Assembly: GCA_000149265.1 (NCBI GenBank)
Contig: CH003241.1
Coordinates: forward strand, 356,580-420,579
Direction of reading: 5' to 3'
DNA length: 64,000 nucleotides
DNA from: Ciona savignyi
Taxonomy: Eukaryota > Chordata > Ascidiacea > Phlebobranchia > Cionidae
Shown one piece after another: positions 57,861 through 64,000 of this stretch (position 1 is its first letter; each line of letters begins with the position of its first letter). The translations under genes and the position numbers were made by a program. Below the pieces are notes generated by a model. That model did no database searches. It saw nothing but the letters and a program-made list of their open reading frames with translations, and was not told the DNA's origin.

Positions 57861-60800
57861 TTACATGTATGTCGTCCTTGCATGATGGCTCGGCAGCTGG
57901 CACTCGGTGATTGGCTCCAGCGTGCGAAGTTTGTCGTCGTTGCTTCCTTGGTTGCCGTGGTAACCGCACTCGTGCGCAGCCAGCCTCGGCCCCAAGTGGC
58001 AGCAACAAGTCGTACTTGTACCTGTTGGAATGAGATATAATGCGATCAGGTTCAAGCCACGAGTACCATAGGTTTTAACGCTAGTATGATCTAGTCTAGA
58101 GTATCTCCTGGAATGCTCTTCGCATATTTTTATCAATTAATTATTGAACAAGACAAGCACTTGGTTTATTATGATCGTTCAAGCTGCCTGGTTTCTTGAG
58201 AACTTAAAATTGTACTGTGTTATTTGGCGATCCGAACCACCAAATATTCAGCTTAACCACCGAAAATAGTAATTTTCTATCCTGTGAAAAATAAAATCAA
58301 AACTCCCTGAAACGTAATAAATTGCACTTTTGGTCGATTACCCCGAGTATTAAATACCGTGTGTTCATGGAGCAAAAAATAAACTAATAAAATAGGGCAA
58401 AGTACGACCTATGGCGTGAGAGATCTGCATGCTTATGGCCTTTTAAACGAAACTAATATTAAGTTTATTTAATAAATGTTAGTGCAAAATAAGAAAAATT
58501 ATAATTTTTTCATATTTAAATTTAGACTGTTTTTTTTAATTGGGTTGGATGCTCTTCAAAACTAACCTGAACCACTGCGACTAGCAGCATATGCAGCGGC
58601 CACTGTCGACAAAATCGAGTCTCGTCGTTTCTCCGCTTCCTTTCGCTCTCTACAAGACAGATCAGAATTTGCTAAAAGATTAAAAACGACGAAAAACAAC
58701 AGCCCATACGCCCAAAATATGCGTTTTCTACATATTTGTGCATTTTGGCCGAGTAGCGCAGTAGGTGAGTGCGCCGCCTTGCAGCTGAAACGTTGTGGGA
58801 TCAAAGCTGTTCGCTAGATAGTGGATGTACATAGGATAGGATATTCATCTTTATCCCCGTGAATGGAAAAACCAAGGGGGATAGCACACGGCCAATCGTC
58901 AGATCACCTCGCCCCATCGTCGGGTTACCGGAGCTATTGCAGTGTGTTGTATATGATAGACACGCTCCTTCAATTTAGTAGAACCCATTAATCCGCTGGG
59001 TTCAGGCAATGTCCGTAAAGTGCCTTGCCCAAGGACACAACTGACTAGCTAGCGACCAGTTTCGCATAAAAATTAATATCCTATTTTATCCTAATCAGGG
59101 ATAACTAAAATAAAACTACTTCGGTGTGTGTGTAAAAATAGCAACCTTATAATTACACAGCAGTCAATAAAGAGTGGCCTTAAAATTAAATAATAGACTT
59201 ATAGTTTAACAGTAAAGCATCATATTTACTTTCTTGATAATGTGGCACCGATCCACAACAACGCAGCAGCTGCGTACGAAAACGCACTTCCTCCCCATCC
59301 GACAAATATTCCATCCGATAGCTCGGATGCTTTGCCGTCTTCCCACACAGAGTACATTACTTCTAGACCGTACCATGTACTCGAAATTAGCACGAAAGTA
59401 CCTTAAATGGTAAGAATATTCATGTTTAACCGCGTGAATAAAAAAATAAAAGGGGCGATAACATACATGCAATCGTCATATTACCTCGCAGCCACGGTCG
59501 GATTACCGGAGCTACTGTAATTTGTTGTGTACGATTGAGAAGTTTCTTTAATTTGGTAGAAATCCACCAATCCACTGGGTTCACACTAAACAACAAATCT
59601 ATTCGGTCGGCGAATGATACATGGCCAGTATTCTCCCGGTTAGTTAGCATTTTTTCGTATAGATATCATTGCCGAAGTAAACTGGGTTAAGAAATCAGGT
59701 AACAGTGGATCACGGGGCGGTAAAGCTCTTGAAGTGCCGTGTAATAAGATTTAACTATCATCTACTCGAGTCATTATTGATCAAGGATTTGATTCAGGAC
59801 CGACTATTTGCATTTCCACATATAATTAGAAAGGTTTAAAATAGAGTCAGAATACATGTTCAAACATGCTATTTAAGGTCAAATATGTTATTCGTTTACT
59901 TAAGATATACCACGAAAATTAATTTTAGCTTGTGAATTAGTTTCAACATTTGCTCTATCAACACAATGTATAAACGATTGTGGGTAGCGTCGTTCCGAAA
60001 ACCGCAGGCAAGGTCAGCGAACGCGTTAAAACGTCATTAAAACTTCTAGATTAACTTTATACGTGCTGGTGTTGTGTGTATAAAGGTATTAGTTTTCAGA
60101 ATTTTGCAAAGAGTGCGAACATTGTTATAGTTGGTATAGTGCCATTTCTGCACCATATAAGCAAGCAGCCGCGAGAAGAGCAAAAACAATTCACTGCGCA
60201 GTTATTTTCTTGGACAAGGCATTTAATGCACTGTGTCTCGATTTATTAAAATAAAACTGTTCGATCAGCTTCAATCCTTACACTTATATTGCAATGGCTC
60301 CTGTCATGCGACAAATGGTCACCAGGTATCTGGCGATTTGTCCGACCGATTTACTTGGAGGTTCAGTGTGCCGCCTTTCAGCTGAAAGGTTGATTCGAAA
60401 CTTGTCGCTAGCAAGTCTGGTGTGTCCTTGGGCAAAGCACTTAACGGGCATTGATTGAACCCAGTGGAATGATGAGTTTCACCAAATTGAAGGAACGTCT
60501 GATTCATACACAACACACCATAATAGCTCCAGTAACACGAGGGTGGGCACAAGGTGATATGACGATTTTCCGTGTGTTGACACCATTGGGTTTTCCCAAT
60601 CACAGGGATAAACATGAATATTCTATCCCATCTCATTCTAGCAATCGTGTAACAACTTTTATTGTTTCGAGCACATGGATGACTCTGACTACAAGTATAT
60701 ACCTATTCTCTACATTGTTTACTGGATCACTTTGCGTTGGGGTAATTACTTATGCCTTTTCGAAAACTCTTTTACGTTTACCGGACGCCGAACTTGTGCC

Positions 60801-62302
60801 CAAACACTGTCGTAAACGCGGCAGGAGACAAGCGTATAACATTGTACAGTAAATGTACCTGCTACAATCCACACAACAGCCGCCCTTCTGGTGAGTTTTT
60901 CTTTAGTTCTTTGGGTGAGTCGGAAGAGTAATATACATTTGAGCCCCATCACGTTTAGTATGAGAGCGAAACCACTTAGAAGACAAGCGGTGATCATAAG
61001 ACCTCGGCACACTGTTCTCTGAGCTATACATAAAAATCATATTTTTCTGTTTACAATATATGTTAGACACATAACCAGTCCGCTAGTGTCACATTTCACG
61101 CAAGCATTTAAGGCAAACAATTTCCACAAAAAAATCCTTTTTAAATAACTCCCATCAATTAATGTTTCTGTCTCCGACATTTAAATATATATTTACTTGA
61201 ATAAATGTGTGGATAGAGGTGATATTTCGGTCTCGTCGGTGGGCGGGAAAACTCACTTTGAAAGATTTATATATGTTTTTTATCTCATAACTTAAAAGAA
61301 GAATGTCGGTATATAGAAGTTTTGCCGATAAAAAGAGTTTACCTCCGTGAGATCCAAGTAACGAACCCGACAACCACTTTCCACACAAACCGGTCGAACT
61401 GCAGAACTTCCACAAACCGTAACAGTTTTCGTAGGGAGATATCTGTCCAAATAATCAGTTATGGGATTGTTTTCAAAACCCAGACAAGGATAGTTATTGT
61501 TTGGGACTTGACATTACTTTTAGAATATTAAAGCATATATGATTGTTGAGGGTATAGGCTAAACGTTTCGTAGAGGTCGTTATCCTACTTTAGTAAATAC
61601 AGTTTTAGAACTTAAATTTCACTTGCTGTTTATTAATTTACAAGTGCTTGTACAAGGTACTTCATTGGTATTCACGTTAATTAGCATCATCACACGGGCA
61701 ATCTTCAAACTACAGAGCTAAAACTGTTGGGATATCGGAGGTATTGCAGTGTGTTGTATATGGTGAAGATATTTATTTAGTTCAAGCCCCATTACTAGAT
61801 ATAGGCGAATACCGTAACTACATTTACCCAAGTACACAATCATTCACAAAACCAGTTGGTCTCCTTACAGCTGGTCGACCTCTTGCCGATTGAACCGACC
61901 GGCCAGACTGTACGAAGAAAATTATCTTTTTAAGCTTACTGAACCCTACTGTTAAAAAATAAGCTTACGTAACCTTATAAGAAATATCCTGCTAAAGCTA
62001 GGTTGCATGCAACACCAGAATACCTTACTAACAACAAAATGGCCGACGTTTGGAAAAATCCCAATAAATATTCTGGTTCTGTACCATTGACCTATGGTGT
62101 GGAGTTTCAGTCGCAAATGTATCGGTGGGTTATTACTTCTATTGAAGGTCGGACTTACCGAGGCTTCGGCGTAGATAACATACCAACACGGAGTAACGGT
62201 AACAAACACGTAGCAACTTGCAGCAGCTAGTCCGAGAAGAAATCCAACAAATTTAAAAGTAGGAGCAATTGCGGAATTGCTTTCAGTCGCGCAATCCGCC
62301 AT
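57861..62302 (-). CDS. Claudin-like four-TM protein with extended cytoplasmic tail
   Basis: Exons 62302-62159, 61442-61343, 61023-60859, 59401-59230, 58649-58567, 58021-57861 join in phases 0, 1, 1, 2, 1 to 274 residues. TM1 (FKFVGFLLGLAAASCYVFV) is followed by TPCW and the first loop with the claudin signature GLW-x2-C-x5-C (NCYGLWKFCSSTGLCGKW). Then come the RGLM-type start of TM2 and MGLKC, TM3 with WIVAG, LISSTWYGLEV, and TM4 with GWGGSAFSYAAAALLWIGA. The tail is basic then His/Cys-rich and ends T-T-Y-M, a class I PDZ-type end comparable to the Y-V end of claudins. Claudins seal tight junctions; ascidian epithelia have them. Exon 4 reaches a TAA two codons past its donor, so intron retention would give a 194-residue form. 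The tail exons rest on splice phase only, hence lower certainty there. Confidence 0.85.
58832..59070 (-). mobile_element. SINE-A copy, head truncated
   Basis: AGGATAGGATATTCATC start through CTAGCGACCAGTTTCGCA, then a jump into ATCCTATTTTATCCTA. In intron 4 of the claudin-like gene. A degraded reversed copy sits at 59417-59590. Confidence 0.85.
59925..60030 (-). repeat. Right arm of a dispersed inverted repeat
   Basis: Reverse complement of parts of 57240-57495, including AACATTTGCTCTATCAACACAATGT and GTAGCGTCGTTCCGAAAACCGCAGGC. Confidence 0.75.
60339..60636 (+). mobile_element. SINE-A copy, moderately diverged
   Basis: GTCCGACCGATTTACTTGGAGG head to AGGGATAAACATGAATATTCTATCC tail. In intron 3 of the claudin-like gene. 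Confidence 0.85.
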
Positions 62303-62525
62303 TACTTACTTCAGACTAACCAACTCTAATCTATTAAATTTGCAACATTTCCTTCTAATCTTACTGGTTACAAATGTTAGACAGAACAGGACTTCCTATA
62401 CACAGCAAGGTTTGGTTAACAACATAACAATGTTCGGCACGCGTATCGCACTGACGTGAGAATGTGTTTGTTGGGTGCTAATTAGCGGCGCGCACAAACA
62501 ATGGGTTCGCGGGAAAAGAAACATG

Positions 62526-62603
62526 CATGATCGTGAACAAAACATCATAAACAGTATGATCATGAACAAAACATCATGAACAGCATGATCATGAACAAAA
62601 CAC
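62526..62603. repeat. Tandem repeat, ~31 bp unit
   Basis: About 2.5 copies of TGATCATGAACAAAACATCATGAACAGCA upstream of the claudin-like start. Confidence 0.85.
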
Positions 62604-62647
62604 TGGACTAGTGTTTGAAGTATTGATGTCGTATTAAGACGGTGAAT

Positions 62648-63685
62648 TCATTGCTCGGCATTTTGTTCTTGAAGAGCATCTTGGTATTGAGATCTCCCAA
62701 ACTGTACTGCTCGATTTGTCGTAAAGCTGGGGAATAAATTACGGCTGGTAATAATGCTGGTTTTGTGCCATCTTATGATATGTAATAATCGCTGGCTGAA
62801 AACTTAAGTCTTTTACATCAGTAAACAAGCGGTTTGCTCATTTGCAAAGCATTAACGTTCTGCAAGCACAAGAAACATTGTGTGATCTAAACCAGCGCCC
62901 ACTGTTCAGTTTTTTTCAGGTATGGCACGAACCAGACATTGCTGAACCACTGGATTAATGGGCTGAACTATAACAGTAGCAATACCTTTATCATTAATAA
63001 ACATATTGCTCTTTTACCTGATGGTGGGTAAAGGTTAAATACTATTAGGGATAGGATAGGATATTCATGTTTATCCCCATGAATGGAAAAAACAAACGGG
63101 GTTAACACACAGGCAATCGTCAGATCACCTTACGCCCACCATCGGGTTACCAAAGCTATTGCAGTTTGTTGTGTAGGATTACATGTTCCTTCAATTTGGT
63201 AGAACCCCTTAATCCGCTGGGTTTAGGCAATGTCCTTAAAGTGCCTTGCTCAAGAACACAACTGACTAGCTAGTGACCAGTTTCGCACCTGCAACCTTTC
63301 CATTGCAAGGCGACGCACTAAACCGCCAGACTAACTGGCCGGACATTGCTCTTGTGATAATTACCCTTGGATCTTTCCATTTGTTGGAACAAAACAAACG
63401 TATTCTAATTCAGCACGATATGAGGACTGCTCAAAACATAGTAAAAATATTGTAAAAGCACCCAAAACATCTGTTTAACAGTACATTTAGCATTAAAATG
63501 TAATACTGCAATTTTTAATTGGAATTGTAAAGGGATGGATATTTTAGTACATGGGTAACATTTTTCTTACCAAAGTTACAAATTCAAGAATTTTCATTTT
63601 GGATATCTCCCGATAAGCACGAAGACCCCATTTGTATTCAAACTGCGGTGGGTCGCAATTTGGCTGTTTCACTATTTCCAGATAC
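62648..63685 (-). CDS. MAGE-domain protein, NSMCE3-like, 3' part
   Basis: The exon 63685-63571 encodes YLEIVKQPNCDPPQFEYKWG then LRAYREISKMKILEFV, which fits the MAGE homology domain (YLEY...DPP.YEF.WGPRA..E.SKMKVLEF). A likely last exon, 62726-62648, reads FGRSQYQDALQEQ and stops at TGA, matching the W..QY.EAL..E end of MAGE domains. The first exon ends in phase 0, while the full version of the last one starts in phase 2. So a small exon is missing, or the acceptor before TTTGGGAGA (phase 0) is used. In animals with one MAGE gene it usually encodes NSMCE3, a subunit of the SMC5/6 DNA-repair complex. Upstream exons lie beyond the right edge. Confidence 0.75.
63049..63345 (-). mobile_element. 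SINE-A copy, near full length
   Basis: AGGATAGGATATTCATG start to GGCGACGCACTAAACCGCCAGACTAACTGGCC end. In the MAGE gene intron. Confidence 0.88.
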
Positions 63686-64000
63686 CTGACAAAATGAATT
63701 TCAAGACTTTGCAATCCACTTTTTCATTACATTCACTTATTCATTTAAATTTTCAGAAACTAATGTTTGGGTCATACAAAATGTGCATATAGCCAGTGGC
63801 CAGAAAGAGAAAGAAGAAGTAAATGTGTGTCCAAAGTCATGTTTCTAAAACGAAAACATTACAGCATATGGGTGGCAGATTTATTTATATTCTTTTCAGC
63901 AAAAAGGAACCAAGCTTTATTTCCTAGTTATTACAAGTTAATGACCTATTGTCAGTGCTAGCTTTCATTGGTATTACAGTGTGTGGTCAATTGGTTAACT

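Noticed and set aside
57816-58040. Plus-strand frame MARQLALGDWLQRAKFVVVAS
   Set aside because: Antisense of the GC-rich claudin tail exon; the minus frame fits splice sites on both sides.

Overview
The window is animal nuclear DNA from a compact, AT-rich chordate genome. I infer a solitary ascidian of the genus Ciona, most likely C. intestinalis/robusta. The grounds are many small exons with short GT-AG introns, the closeness of the conserved proteins to vertebrate ones, dense tRNA-derived SINEs, and splice-acceptor-like sequence just upstream of several start codons (ascidians use spliced-leader trans-splicing). The species call is inference. No genuine tRNA or rRNA gene and no prokaryotic feature was found.

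I rebuilt the genes by hand, matching splice sites and reading phase across introns. Left to right: the 3' half of Cactin (+, 76-3044); a PDZK1IP1/MAP17-like membrane protein (-, 3535-6153); mitochondrial-type adenylate kinase AK3 (-, 8242-11637), head-to-head with an intronless AP-3 mu subunit gene (+, 12566-13816); a 681-residue Ser-rich protein with a possible HJURP/Scm3 motif (-, 14731-16776); a repeat-rich gap; a PDZ + 3xLIM protein of the Enigma/ZASP type (-, 21663-27989); a two-exon SLC35G/EamA-type transporter (+, 29960-30945); a relic of BEL/Pao retrotransposon pol; a small secreted Cys-rich protein in eight exons (+, 32628-35090); a very large C-type lectin, mucin-like, transmembrane gene with about 35 exons (-, 36728-52121); an unrecognised 400-residue Ser/Arg-rich protein (-, 52916-56616); a claudin-like four-TM protein with a long tail (-, 57861-62302); and the 3' part of a MAGE-domain (NSMCE3-like) gene (-, from 63685 leftwards).

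The two most novel loci are neighbours. The first (32628-35090) encodes a 135-residue secreted protein with three copies of C-x3-C-x4-C-x3-C. Each copy is split by an intron at the same place and phase, so the gene grew by duplication of exon pairs. The second (36728-52121) encodes signal peptide, C-type lectin domain, 19 copies of a 19-20 residue Thr/Asn-rich repeat (each its own 57 or 60 nt phase-1 exon), a TM segment, and a cytoplasmic tail that contains a separate exon-pair duplication. The array holds a decayed exon copy, a fresh partial duplication, a hAT-type MITE with intact 8 bp target duplication and a 175 bp assembly gap.

Repeats fill introns and intergenic DNA. SINE-A is about 300 bp with an ATCCT-repeat tail. 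SINE-B is about 110 bp with a Ser/Leu-tRNA-like head. There is also an AT-rich family ending in AATAAACTAAACT (repeat C) and a family around 19360-20330 and 28380-28905 (repeat D). The conserved genes are unrelated housekeeping or structural genes, not an operon.
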